A stretch of DNA of 38,797 bases from IMG/VR virus record IMGVR_UViG_3300049433_000118, positions 1-38,797 of that record. One strand, given 5' to 3'. The notes under the pieces are model-generated. The model made no database searches. It saw nothing but the letters and a program-made list of their open reading frames with translations, and was not told where the DNA came from. The DNA is from a virus. Positions 1 to 5,866 of this stretch are shown in pieces (the first letter of the stretch is position 1; each line of letters opens with the position of its first letter). Made by a program: the position numbers and the translations under genes.

Positions 1-1
1 G

Positions 2-319
2 CTGACCAACTGCGGCCCGCCCGGCCGCAGCGACGCCGACCGGGCCATGGCCGCAAGCGACGGGGAGGGGATGCTCGGCAGCCGGTATGACTGGCTTGCC
101 ATCCTCGGCGACGGGTTCGATGACCTGCACGTGAAGATCTGGGGGCTGAACGGCCCGCAGGGCGTCAAGCCGGGCGAGGCAGTGTGCTCGTCGTTCGCCG
201 CGTACGTGTACGCCAAGCGGAAGTGGGCGCACCCCGACCTCGGTGACGAGCGGTTCTGCCAGCCCGGCGACTGGGACGCCTTCATCGTGACCCATGGCTA
301 CAACGTGAGCCTGCGGTGA
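2..319 (+). CDS. Permuted papain-like amidase/peptidase (YiiX-like), 5'-truncated
   Basis: The reading frame is open from the window edge, so the gene starts outside; the Met codons at 47 and 70 are internal. What remains resembles the C-terminal half of circularly permuted NlpC/P60-type enzymes (YiiX/DUF830 group): a G-S-R-Y-D-W strand, then AVCSSFAAYVY, where the Cys would be the nucleophile, then QPGDWDAFI. In permuted members the catalytic His comes before the Cys, so it would lie at or beyond the truncated end. Such enzymes cut amide bonds in peptidoglycan or lipids; a wall-related role is inferred here. The stop codon overlaps the next GTG start (GTGA), so the two genes are probably co-translated. 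The family call is moderately sure; the substrate is unknown. Confidence 0.6.
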   Translation: MTNCGPPGRSDADRAMAASDGEGMLGSRYDWLAILGDGFDDLHVKIWGLNGPQGVKPGEAVCSSFAAYVYAKRKWAHPDLGDERFCQPGDWDAFIVTHGYNVSLR

Positions 320-537
320 GCGGGCAGCCGTGGATGCACGTTGACCCCGCACAGGTCCCGGCCGACCTGAAGGAGCCTGCCATGGACGCGGGCTATCCGC
401 CGGACCGGAGGGGCATCGACGACGACGAGCACTGCAACTGGTGCCAGCGCGGCGGCGAGATGCAGAGCTTCGAGGGGCGGCTGTTCTGCGGCGAGCCCTG
501 CGCTAACGCCTGGTGGTGGGAGTGGAACGATGGCTGA
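316..537 (+). CDS. Small zinc-ribbon-like protein
   Basis: A 73-residue protein of unknown function. It starts at GTG 316 inside the stop of the preceding gene (GTGA overlap), which fixes the start. It has two Cys pairs in its second half, CNWC and CGEPC about 20 residues apart, typical of a treble-clef or MYM-type zinc knuckle, and a Trp-rich acidic end (AWWWEWNDG). Small four-Cys proteins of this sort are frequent in actinophage accessory regions and often go unassigned. It probably binds one zinc ion and a protein or nucleic-acid partner; this is inference. Its stop overlaps the next ATG. Confidence 0.6.
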   Translation: MSGQPWMHVDPAQVPADLKEPAMDAGYPPDRRGIDDDEHCNWCQRGGEMQSFEGRLFCGEPCANAWWWEWNDG

Positions 538-718
538 CATCGACGACGACCCGTACGACGGCGACGGCGAGGACGAGCGCTGCACCGGCTGCGACGGCGA
601 GGTCTGGGTCGAGTGCGACGACCCGATCCAGTGCTGCGACCCGCGCTGCGACGGCGAGTTCCACCCGGATCCGGCGTGCGGCGGCACCGGCCTGGCCAGG
701 CACCAGGTGCTCTGGTGA
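530..718 (+). CDS. Small acidic Cys-rich protein
   Basis: A 62-residue protein starting at ATG 530, 8 nt inside the preceding gene. It is strongly acidic at the N-terminus (repeated Asp) and carries six Cys: CTGC, then C, then CC, then C in DPRCDGEF, and C in PACGG. This pattern suggests one or two zinc sites. No enzyme motif is visible. It is the second in a run of four consecutive tiny Cys-rich genes joined by stop-start overlaps, so it is probably translated as part of one polycistronic unit. Function unknown. Confidence 0.55.
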   Translation: MADIDDDPYDGDGEDERCTGCDGEVWVECDDPIQCCDPRCDGEFHPDPACGGTGLARHQVLW

Positions 719-885
719 GCGGCGCGCAGCTGACCCGGCGGCGCGCGGCCCGCATCAAGGCCACGCTCTGGCTGTGGTCGGCCCGCAACTACGCGGACGG
801 CTACGCGTGGAGCCCGGTCCGGCGGTGGCGCTGCTGCGGCCACCTGACCCCGTTCCACGCGGCCGGGTGCGGTCACCCATGGTGA
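715..885 (+). CDS. Small basic protein with Cys/His C-terminus
   Basis: A 56-residue ORF beginning at GTG 715, which overlaps the TGA of the preceding gene (GTGA). A longer reading from an upstream ATG would lie wholly inside the previous gene and is unlikely. The N-terminal half is basic (QLTRRRAARIK), and the C-terminal half contains CCGHLTPFH and GCGHPW, a plausible single zinc site made of Cys and His. It may be a nucleic-acid-binding peptide. Identity unknown. Confidence 0.45.
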   Translation: MSGAQLTRRRAARIKATLWLWSARNYADGYAWSPVRRWRCCGHLTPFHAAGCGHPW

Positions 886-1169
886 CCCTGCCTGAGATCT
901 GCTGCGACACCTGCCCGTACAGCCCGACCTGCGAGGAAGAGCGCGACTTCCTGACGGAGGTATTCCACCTGAACGACGAGGATGACGGGCCAGCGGTGAC
1001 CGATGCCGGCGGGTTACGTGACCATGGCGGACATCGCCGCCTTGTACGGCGTCAGCCCGCGGACCGCCCGCAACTGGGCCGCCGCCGACCGCTGGCGGCG
1101 CAAGGGCACCCGCCTGAAGCGCTACTCCGTCACCGACGCCCAGGCGAGCTACGACAAGCGCAAGCGTGA
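879..1169 (+). CDS. Small Cys-rich protein; 3' part doubtful (possible frameshift)
   Basis: The frame opens at ATG 879 (ATGGTGA overlap with the preceding stop). The first 40 residues look genuine: EICCDTCPYSPTC has four closely spaced Cys and is followed by an acidic stretch. After about position 997 the frame runs through the next gene, and the translation becomes Arg/His/Gly-rich nonsense typical of an out-of-frame reading of GC-rich DNA. A one-base shift would end the protein at the TGA at 997-999, just before the HTH gene. Either a frameshift has occurred (real or a sequencing error) or the long overlap is genuine. The protein resembles its neighbours as a zinc-knuckle peptide. Confidence 0.35.
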   Translation: MVTLPEICCDTCPYSPTCEEERDFLTEVFHLNDEDDGPAVTDAGGLRDHGGHRRLVRRQPADRPQLGRRRPLAAQGHPPEALLRHRRPGELRQAQA

Positions 1170-1224
1170 CCGCACCATGCGGCACCTGGTGAAACGCTAC
1201 GGAACCGAGGAGGAACCACCATGA
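1003..1224 (+). CDS. Helix-turn-helix DNA-binding protein
   Basis: A protein of 73 residues or fewer containing a classic HTH: DIAALYGVSPRTARNWAAAD, in which GVS is the turn and RTARNW the recognition helix. A basic tail with many Lys/Arg follows. Alternative starts are GTG 1018 and ATG 1024; the latter sits in the ccATGg context shared by many starts here and would begin right at the HTH. The architecture is that of small phage excisionase/MerR-like or XRE-like regulators. It ends in an ATGA overlap with the HIT gene, so the two are coupled. Target unknown. Confidence 0.65.
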   Translation: MPAGYVTMADIAALYGVSPRTARNWAAADRWRRKGTRLKRYSVTDAQASYDKRKRDRTMRHLVKRYGTEEEPP

Positions 1225-1580
1225 GCACGAGCACAGACTGCCCGTTCTGCGGGCGCATCAAGCGCGGCGAGTTCGACTACGAGAACGACCGCAACGTGGC
1301 CTTCCAGCCGCTCAACCCGGTTACGCCCGGCCACTTCCTCGTCGTGCCCAGAAGGCACGTCTCGAATGCCCTCGAGTCGCCGGCCGCAGCGGGCGGCGCG
1401 CTCCGGTTCGCGGGCTACCTGGCCAACCAGATGGACCTGGTCGCGGCTAACTTCATCACCTCGGCCGGGCGCTTCGCCACGCAGACGGTCTTCCACCTCC
1501 ACGTGCACGTCGTGCCGCGCAGCGAGAACGACGGCCTGGTGCTGCCATGGACTGATCAGGCTGTTACCGCTGGTACTTGA
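1221..1580 (+). CDS. HIT (histidine triad) family protein
   Basis: A 119-residue HIT-domain protein, a full-length single domain for the family. The triad HLHVHVV (H-x-H-x-H-x-x) sits near residue 93; the middle His is the nucleophile in known nucleotide hydrolases and transferases. Other HIT features are visible: CPFC near the N-terminus, NPVTPGHFLVVPRRHV, and the S-x-G-x-x-A-x-Q-T-V block just before the triad. Expected chemistry is hydrolysis of AMP conjugates or dinucleotide polyphosphates in the cytoplasm. The start ATG has a GAGGAGG Shine-Dalgarno and an ATGA overlap with the HTH gene. A HIT enzyme on a phage might process nucleotide alarmones or adenylylated host molecules; that role is inference. 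Confidence 0.88.
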   Translation: MSTSTDCPFCGRIKRGEFDYENDRNVAFQPLNPVTPGHFLVVPRRHVSNALESPAAAGGALRFAGYLANQMDLVAANFITSAGRFATQTVFHLHVHVVPRSENDGLVLPWTDQAVTAGT

Positions 1581-1587
1581 TTGGCAC

Positions 1588-1616
1588 TTGACAAACGTGG
1601 CATGATCGGCGAATAC
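1588..1616 (+). promoter_or_regulatory. Sigma-70-like promoter
   Basis: A perfect TTGACA -35 hexamer at 1588-1593 is followed after 17 nt by GAATAC, or after 18 nt by AATACA; TACAGT at 1614 is another possible -10. The block is AT-rich compared with its surroundings and lies just after the HIT gene stop, upstream of a run of forward genes. It probably drives the operon from 1675 onwards. The exact -10 is uncertain. Confidence 0.55.
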
Positions 1617-1636
1617 AGTAGCCGGACGTGTCCCCA

Positions 1637-1661
1637 GGGAACGCCCGGCTCTTGCGTTCCC
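1637..1661 (+). repeat. Inverted repeat in the 5' leader (hairpin)
   Basis: GGGAACGC at 1637-1644 and GCGTTCCC at 1654-1661 form a perfect 8-bp stem with a 9-nt loop. It lies about 15 nt downstream of the expected transcription start and 13 nt before the ATG at 1675. It could be an RNA leader hairpin or an operator for a dimeric regulator. No U-tract follows, so it is not a standard terminator. Confidence 0.55.
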
Positions 1662-1674
1662 GGGAAGGCCAGCC

Positions 1675-1824
1675 ATGGACCGCGCGCTGATCCGCCTGCT
1701 GCTCGTCATCCTCGGCCTGGTGCTCGCCGCCGTGTGGCTGCTCGCCGGCATCATCCCGTTCGCCGCTCCGGCGTGGATACCGCCGTCCTCGGTGATCGCG
1801 CTCGCGGTCGCCATGCTGCTGTGA
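1675..1824 (+). CDS. Small membrane protein (two TM segments)
   Basis: A 49-residue ORF from ATG 1675 to TGA 1822-1824. It begins MDRALIRLLLVILGLVLAA, a strong hydrophobic helix after a short basic N-terminus. A second hydrophobic segment follows an FAAPAWIPPSS loop and ends in ALAVAMLL. It is the first gene after the promoter and hairpin. A role as a small membrane modulator is possible but not supported by any motif; the family is unknown. Confidence 0.5.
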   Translation: MDRALIRLLLVILGLVLAAVWLLAGIIPFAAPAWIPPSSVIALAVAMLL

Positions 1825-1949
1825 CCCGGGCCATGGCGTCGCTGATCCACCCCCACGTCCCCGTCTACCTCGCCGGCGCGGTTGCCGCCCTGTTCGGCTA
1901 CGCCGTGGGCTACCTCGCGGCACGGGCGCGCTTCCGGTCGCGGCGCTGA
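1821..1949 (+). CDS. Small single-TM protein
   Basis: The start is GTG 1821 by GTGA overlap (42 residues) or ATG 1833 (38 residues). The core is a hydrophobic helix AGAVAALFGYAVGYLAARA containing G-x-x-x-G-like packing, followed by a basic tail RFRSRR, predicting N-out/C-in topology. It directly follows another tiny membrane protein and precedes a coiled-coil protein. No family recognised. Confidence 0.45.
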   Translation: MTRAMASLIHPHVPVYLAGAVAALFGYAVGYLAARARFRSRR

Positions 1950-1951
1950 CC

Positions 1952-2230
1952 ATGGCCGCAACCCTCAGCCAGGTCCTCGCGCAGCTCGAAACCATCAACC
2001 TGAAACTGGACGTGCTCATGTCCCAGCAAGACGACATCACCGCCGACGTCACCGTCATCGAGGCAGGCGTCGCGAGCCTCGGCACCGCCGCGGCCGCGAT
2101 CCAGGCTGAGATCGCCGCGCTGAAGGCGGCCAACCCGGCGCTCGACCTGACCGGGCTCGACAAGGCCGCCGCCGACCTGACCGGCGCCGTGTCCGGCATC
2201 ACCGCCATCGCGACGCCGCCAGCCCCGTAA
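1952..2230 (+). CDS. Coiled-coil protein of unknown function
   Basis: A 92-residue protein beginning LSQVLAQLETINLKLDVL, a heptad pattern, with further Ala/Ile/Leu heptads (AAAIQAEIAALKAANPAL). It ends in an Ala/Thr/Pro tail. Proteins of this size and shape occur near virion genes of many actinophages without known function. It starts at ATG 1952, 2 nt after the preceding stop, in a ccATGg context with no obvious Shine-Dalgarno, suggesting translational coupling. Confidence 0.55.
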   Translation: MAATLSQVLAQLETINLKLDVLMSQQDDITADVTVIEAGVASLGTAAAAIQAEIAALKAANPALDLTGLDKAAADLTGAVSGITAIATPPAP

Positions 2231-2233
2231 GCC

Positions 2234-2497
2234 ATGGCAGACCCCGAACTCGAGCGCGCCCGCACCGCCGCCATAGGCAGGGCGCACGACCGCATCAGCG
2301 ACATCGTCCCGATCGGCCTCGACCATGGCCAGCTCGCCCGGCTGAGCCACGTGCTATTCCAGGTCTGGGACGACGGCTACGGTCATGGTCGCGACGACGA
2401 GGCGGACGGGCAGCCGACCGAGCCGTCCGAGGAGGACCGGATCCGCGGCGCCATGGCCGAGGCGAAGGACCACCCCGGCCGCGTCGTCACCAGGTAG
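2234..2497 (+). CDS. Hypothetical protein
   Basis: An 87-residue soluble protein, His- and Asp-rich in the middle (VWDDGYGHGRDDEADG), largely helical in its first half (LERARTAAIGRAHDRISDIV). It is acidic overall with no Cys and no recognisable catalytic motif. The ATG lies 3 nt after the preceding TAA. It belongs to a tightly spaced run of small genes between the promoter at 1588 and the terminase. Confidence 0.5.
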   Translation: MADPELERARTAAIGRAHDRISDIVPIGLDHGQLARLSHVLFQVWDDGYGHGRDDEADGQPTEPSEEDRIRGAMAEAKDHPGRVVTR

Positions 2498-2499
2498 CC

Positions 2500-2781
2500 A
2501 TGGCTGAGCTGGCCTACGGCGAATGCTGGATCACGCAGATACACGACCCGGTCAACGGCACTCAGTTCCGGGTTGACCGTGCCGACCCGGTAGTCCGCAT
2601 CTCGCCGCAGCTCCTGGCGGAAACACCGCCGCCCGGCAGCGGCTGGCCCGCGTCATTCGACGGCAAGGTCCTGCGCATCGAGGGCGTCAACCGCACCGTC
2701 GTCTACCGCATACGCGACGTCCTCGAACCCGTGCCCGGAGCGTTCGGCCACTGGGACTACATCGGCGAGTGGCCCGACTGA
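2500..2781 (+). CDS. Hypothetical protein
   Basis: A 93-residue protein, probably all-beta: alternating hydrophobic strands (CWITQIHD, VVRISPQLL, KVLRIEGVNRTVVYRIRDVL) and a Trp/Tyr-rich end (GHWDYIGEWPD). No family recognised. It begins 2 nt after a TAG stop, again in a ccATGg context. Its TGA overlaps the next ATG as TGATG, giving tight coupling to the HNH gene. Confidence 0.5.
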   Translation: MAELAYGECWITQIHDPVNGTQFRVDRADPVVRISPQLLAETPPPGSGWPASFDGKVLRIEGVNRTVVYRIRDVLEPVPGAFGHWDYIGEWPD

Positions 2782-3101
2782 TGCCGCGCACCCGCCGCGA
2801 CTACCAGCGGTACGCGCGTAAGGGAAGCACGACGGCCAGGGGATATGGCAGTGTCCATCAGGCCGAGCGCGAGCGCAGGCTGCGCCTCTACCGGCCCGGT
2901 GACCTGTGCGCCCACTGCGGCCAGCCGATCCTGTGGCCGCCGTCCGTGGTGCGCCGCTTCACCGACCTGCCGCACACGGCCGACCGCAGCGGCTACCTGC
3001 CCGGCCTCGCGCACCGCGCCTGCAACAGGGCAGACGGCGCGCGCCACGGCAACCGGATGCGCGGCCTGTCGCGGCAGTGGCAGCAGGCGCGCAGGTGGTG
3101 A
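2781..3101 (+). CDS. HNH endonuclease
   Basis: A 106-residue protein of the small HNH type found beside terminase genes in many actinophages. It has a basic N-terminus with STTARGYGSVHQ, CAHC (first zinc pair), then RSGYLPGLAHRACNRADGARHGN, where H-x2-C-N supplies the second half of the HNH/zinc site. Small HNH nucleases next to TerL stimulate terminase cleavage in HK97-like systems; a packaging role is inferred. The start is taken at ATG 2781 because of the TGATG overlap with the preceding stop; an in-frame GTG lies at 2769. Confidence 0.72.
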   Translation: MPRTRRDYQRYARKGSTTARGYGSVHQAERERRLRLYRPGDLCAHCGQPILWPPSVVRRFTDLPHTADRSGYLPGLAHRACNRADGARHGNRMRGLSRQWQQARRW

Positions 3102-3214
3102 CAGTGCAGGCGCTAGCCGCCGTGGGCATCGCGGCCATCGCCCTCCTGGCCGGCACTGCGATCGGCGAGGCACTGTGGCGCTTCAACCGCAAGCGCACAC
3201 GACGGCTGCACTGA
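3098..3214 (+). CDS. Small single-TM protein
   Basis: A 38-residue ORF from GTG 3098, overlapping the HNH stop as GTGA. It contains one hydrophobic segment (ALAAVGIAAIALLAGTAIGEALW) followed by a strongly basic tail (FNRKRTRRLH), i.e. a positive-inside single-pass peptide. No function can be assigned. It ends the forward gene run before the long gene-free block. Confidence 0.45.
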   Translation: MTVQALAAVGIAAIALLAGTAIGEALWRFNRKRTRRLH

Positions 3215-3508
3215 CAGATGCAACGACAGGTGCACGCGACGTGCGCACGTGCTGCTGCACGCGCGAGCGCACAGGCGCGTGATCACGGGCAGTGACCACA
3301 GTCAGCGGTGACCACCCGCCCGGAGCCGTGACCACCCGCTGATCTACCACCCCAGGATGGTCTATCAGCGGTATAACCGCAGGTCAGCGAATCGCGATGG
3401 ACAAACCGGACATATTGCCGACTCTGCAGCCAATCTTTTTTTGCGCGGCGTCACGCTTGTCCCGGGACGGTGACCGTCCGTGACCACCCTGGGTGACGGA
3501 GGGGCGGC
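3215..3508. other. Gene-free block before terminase with dense palindromes
   Basis: About 290 nt with no convincing gene (only a 28-codon ORF at 3397). It contains a 12-bp palindrome ACGTGCGCACGT (3239-3250); four GTGACCAC copies; an imperfect dyad 3339-3368 directly followed by CGGT-ata-ACCG (3369-3379); a run of seven T at about 3436-3442; and a GGACGGT-G-ACCGTCC palindrome (3465-3479). The segment 3340-3440 is the most AT-rich part of the area. Its place immediately upstream of the small terminase gene suits a packaging site (cos/pac) or an operator-promoter region; which one cannot be told from sequence alone. Confidence 0.5.
3292..3489 (+). repeat. Direct repeats of GTGACCAC
   Basis: Copies start at 3292, 3308, 3328 and 3480. 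The second and third extend to GTGACCACCCGC and are 20 nt apart, and the fourth reads GTGACCACCC. The core GGTGACC is itself a near-palindrome and also occurs inside the dyad at 3465-3479. Spacings of 16 and 20 nt would place sites on similar helix faces. Candidate binding sites for the small terminase or a regulator. Confidence 0.55.
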
Positions 3509-3913
3509 GTGGGGAAATCCTGCGAGGCTTGCGGCCGGCGGTTCGAGGCGAAGCGGCTGTCGGCGAAGTACTGCTCGGACCTGTGCCGGAAGCGGGCGCA
3601 GCGCGGGAAGTCCGCGCCGCCCGCGGCGAGCGGCCCTCCGACTGGCGCGCCTGGCGCGGTGGAGCGGCAGGTGCGGGCTGACATCGCGGCGCTGGTGACG
3701 GCTCACCCGATGGGGGAGAGCCTGGCCGCGATGTCTTTCGTGCTGGCGCGGGCGCTGGACGCGGGCACGGACGCGCCGGCGGCGGTGAACCGGGAGCTGC
3801 GCGCGAATCTTGTCGAGCTGAGCAGGCTGGCCGTTGACGACTCTGATGACCTCGCTGACGAGCTGTCCGCCCCTGAGATGTCCTCCCAGGTTCGGGACCC
3901 CGAGGAGCCCTGA
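3509..3913 (+). CDS. Terminase small subunit (probable)
   Basis: A 134-residue protein starting at GTG 3509 with a GGAGGGG Shine-Dalgarno. The N-terminus is a zinc-finger-like module CEACGRRFEAKRLSAKYC followed by SDLCRKRA, seen in many actinophage proteins encoded just before TerL. The middle is helical (RQVRADIAALVTAHP, ELRANLVELSRLAV) and the end is acidic. Small terminases bind the packaging site and deliver DNA to the large subunit. The assignment rests on position, size and the N-terminal finger rather than a strong motif. It ends inside the start region of the ATPase gene. Confidence 0.65.
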   Translation: MGKSCEACGRRFEAKRLSAKYCSDLCRKRAQRGKSAPPAASGPPTGAPGAVERQVRADIAALVTAHPMGESLAAMSFVLARALDAGTDAPAAVNRELRANLVELSRLAVDDSDDLADELSAPEMSSQVRDPEEP

Positions 3914-4793
3914 GCGCCCGACGCTGGGCGGCCAGGTCGCCAGGACGGCGGCGAAGCTGGGCAAGCCGTTCATGCCGTGGCAGCGGCACGTGGCCGACGT
4001 GGTGATGGAGGTCGACCGGGAGACGGGCCGGCTCGCTTACCAGGAGATGGGGCTGACGGTCCCGCGCCAGTCCGGCAAGTCGACGTTCGTGCTGGCCAAG
4101 AGCACGCACCGGGCGTCGGCGACGGGGTTCTTCGGGGCGCGCCAGCACCTGGTGTACACGGCGCAGACGCGGATGAAGGCCCGCGAGAAGTGGGAAGAGG
4201 ACTTCCTCGTCGAGCTCCAGGCGTCGGCCGACTTCAAGCACCGGGTCACCCCGCACATGATCTCCGGCGGCGAGTACATCCGGTTCGTGAACGGCTCGCG
4301 GTTCGGGATCGAGTCCGCGACGGAGAAGGCCGGCCACGGCGGGACGCTGGACGAGGCGTACATCGACGAGGCGTTCAGTCAGGTTGACTGGCGGCTTGAG
4401 CAGGCGTTCGGCCCGGCGATGATCACGCGGGTGAACAAGCTGCTCGCCTGGATCTCGACGGCGGGGTGGCAGGACGGCTCGCCTTACCTCAAGGACAAGG
4501 TGGCGGTCGGCCGGGCGGCGGCTGCGGAGGGCAGGCGCCGTGGCCTGGCTTACTTCGAGTGGTCGGCGCCGGAGGACGCGGACCCGGCTGACGAGGCGGT
4601 GTGGTGGCAGTGCATGCCGGCGCTGGGCCGCACGATCGCGGTGGAGGATATCCGCGCGGAGTACGAGAAGGCGCGGGACGCGGGGAAGCTGAACGAGTTC
4701 CGCCGGGCGTACCTGAACCAGTGGGTGCCGAGGGACGTGGACGACGACTGGATGGTCATCTCGCAAGACGCCTGGGGGGCTTCCGGTGGCTGA
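3846..4793 (+). CDS. terL: Terminase large subunit, ATPase domain (separate ORF)
   Basis: The packaging motor ATPase. Visible motifs are the adenine-binding-like FMPWQRHVADVV, Walker A VPRQSGKST, the TAQTRMKAREKWEED stretch, and Walker B AYIDEAF with the catalytic Glu; the coupling region is LAWISTAGWQDGSPYL. The ORF is about 315 residues, so it lacks the nuclease half, which lies in the next gene. ATG 3846 (or 3834) is the only conventional start before the MPWQ motif and overlaps the small subunit gene by about 70 nt; an internal or non-standard start near 3914 is possible. It ends with a TGA that overlaps the GTG of the nuclease ORF. Confidence 0.85.
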   Translation: MTSLTSCPPLRCPPRFGTPRSPERPTLGGQVARTAAKLGKPFMPWQRHVADVVMEVDRETGRLAYQEMGLTVPRQSGKSTFVLAKSTHRASATGFFGARQHLVYTAQTRMKAREKWEEDFLVELQASADFKHRVTPHMISGGEYIRFVNGSRFGIESATEKAGHGGTLDEAYIDEAFSQVDWRLEQAFGPAMITRVNKLLAWISTAGWQDGSPYLKDKVAVGRAAAAEGRRRGLAYFEWSAPEDADPADEAVWWQCMPALGRTIAVEDIRAEYEKARDAGKLNEFRRAYLNQWVPRDVDDDWMVISQDAWGASGG

Positions 4794-5307
4794 GCAGGAG
4801 AAGCCTCCGCCTCCGCAGTGCGCGCTCGGCATCGAGATCAGCACCAGCAGGCACCGGTGCGCGGTCGGGAAGGCGTACCGGGACCAGGGCCTCGTCACAG
4901 TCGAGGTCGTGTACTACGACCTCCCGGCGGGGGCGGCCGCGTTCGTCGCGGAGCGCTGGACGGCGGATGACCCGGTCGCGGTGGCGCTGGACCCGAAGTC
5001 GCAGTCGGCGACGCTGGCCGGCCCGCTCGCCGAGGCAGGTGTGCTGGTGACGCGGCTGTCGGCGGAGGACGTTGCGGTGGCGCACGGGGAGTTCACCGAC
5101 CTGGTCGCGGCCGGGGGCCTGCGGCACCTGAACCAGGACCCGCTGACGGCGGCGGTCCGCGGCGCGCAGCAGCGGGCGCTGGCGGGCGCGCAGGCGTGGG
5201 AGCGGCGGGTGGCGGCTGACCAGTCCCCGCTGAACGCGTGCACGTTCGCGGTGTTCGAGCTGCTGCGGTACGAGGAACTGGCCACGCCGGGCGTCTGGGA
5301 GGTCTGA
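4786..5307 (+). CDS. Terminase large subunit, nuclease domain (separate ORF)
   Basis: A 173-residue RNase H-fold nuclease domain that normally forms the C-terminal half of TerL. The first strand reads CALGIEISTSRHRCAVG, with Glu where many relatives have Asp. The second acidic position is likely in VAVALDPKSQSAT, and a third lies in HGEFTDLV. The ending, HLNQDPLTAAVRGAQQR with LNACTFAVFELLRYEEL, is typical of TerL C-termini. The start is GTG 4786, 8 nt before the end of the ATPase ORF and in a different frame, with a G-run upstream as a weak ribosome site. It cuts concatemeric DNA during packaging. Either a genuinely split TerL or a frameshifted single gene. Confidence 0.8.
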   Translation: MAEQEKPPPPQCALGIEISTSRHRCAVGKAYRDQGLVTVEVVYYDLPAGAAAFVAERWTADDPVAVALDPKSQSATLAGPLAEAGVLVTRLSAEDVAVAHGEFTDLVAAGGLRHLNQDPLTAAVRGAQQRALAGAQAWERRVAADQSPLNACTFAVFELLRYEELATPGVWEV

Positions 5308-5478
5308 GAAACCGAACGCCGCCCGGACGTCACACGACCGGACGGCGCGCTGGCGAGACTCCCGGCGCGCAACCGGGCTTCTCTCACCACCGGAAAATCA
5401 TCCCCCCTGCGTCTGGATAGGGGGCCTCTATGGCCGGCCGCAGTACCGCGCCTGCATTTCCGCTGGCTGCCGTCCACG
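5308..5478. other. Convergent intergenic region, possible terminators
   Basis: This lies between the ends of the nuclease ORF (+) and a reverse gene (-). Potential hairpins include the GCGCGC pair around 5345-5370 and CCCCC/GGGGG (5403-5407 with 5420-5424). No long T-run follows either, so termination is inferred from the convergent layout. No gene is seen in it. Confidence 0.35.
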
Positions 5479-5859
5479 TTAGCAAGGTCGGCCGCCTGGC
5501 AGGCTCGAAGCCCACTCCCGCCAGTACTCGGCGATCTCGTCATCAGGCAGCGCGCCAAGGTCGTTCTTGATGTCGCCGTAGCAGCGCCAGCAGGCGTCGA
5601 GCCACCTGGCGGACCCGAACAGGTCTGACGGCCCGGCGATGATCGCGGCGTTCGCGCGCTGGCCGCATACCGCGCAGTCGTGGATTTCGTCTCGGCTGCG
5701 GTACTCCATCGCCTGGCATTGCGCCTGATCGCTGGCCAGCAGCGCCGGCGGCACCAGCGGCAGGCTGCCGGCGACCTCGAATATGCGCAGCAGTACCGGC
5801 GGCGCTGGCATAGCCGGCGACTCGTGCCAGTCCTCTAGCAGGTGCAGGCGGTAGTCCAT
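5479..5859 (-). CDS. Reverse-strand accessory (moron-like) protein with CxxC pairs
   Basis: A 126-residue protein encoded against the direction of the structural operon. It has CAVC near residue 62 and CWRC near residue 90, spaced like a treble-clef zinc site (C-x2-C, about 25 residues, C-x2-C). Aliphatic helices flank this, and the end is acidic (PDDEIAEYWREW). No enzyme motif is seen. The start ATG at 5859 has no Shine-Dalgarno, but a promoter-like -35/-10 pair ends 7 nt upstream, so the transcript would be leaderless. An isolated gene with its own promoter between terminase and portal fits a moron expressed independently of the lytic operon. Function unknown. Confidence 0.6.
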   Translation of the reverse strand: MDYRLHLLEDWHESPAMPAPPVLLRIFEVAGSLPLVPPALLASDQAQCQAMEYRSRDEIHDCAVCGQRANAAIIAGPSDLFGSARWLDACWRCYGDIKNDLGALPDDEIAEYWREWASSLPGGRPC

Positions 5860-5866
5860 GCCGTCA

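Noticed and set aside
3239-3380. tRNA or structured RNA gene
   Set aside because: Palindromes are present but no cloverleaf with T-loop (GTTCRA) or anticodon stem could be assembled. No tRNA was found elsewhere in the window by eye.
3397-3483. 28-codon ORF in the block before the terminase
   Set aside because: No ribosome site, spans the T7 run and palindromes, and has no similarity to anything recognised; left as a non-coding block.
3384-4898. 504-codon minus-strand ORF over the terminase genes
   Set aside because: Antisense shadow; the forward strand carries clear Walker motifs and terminase signatures.
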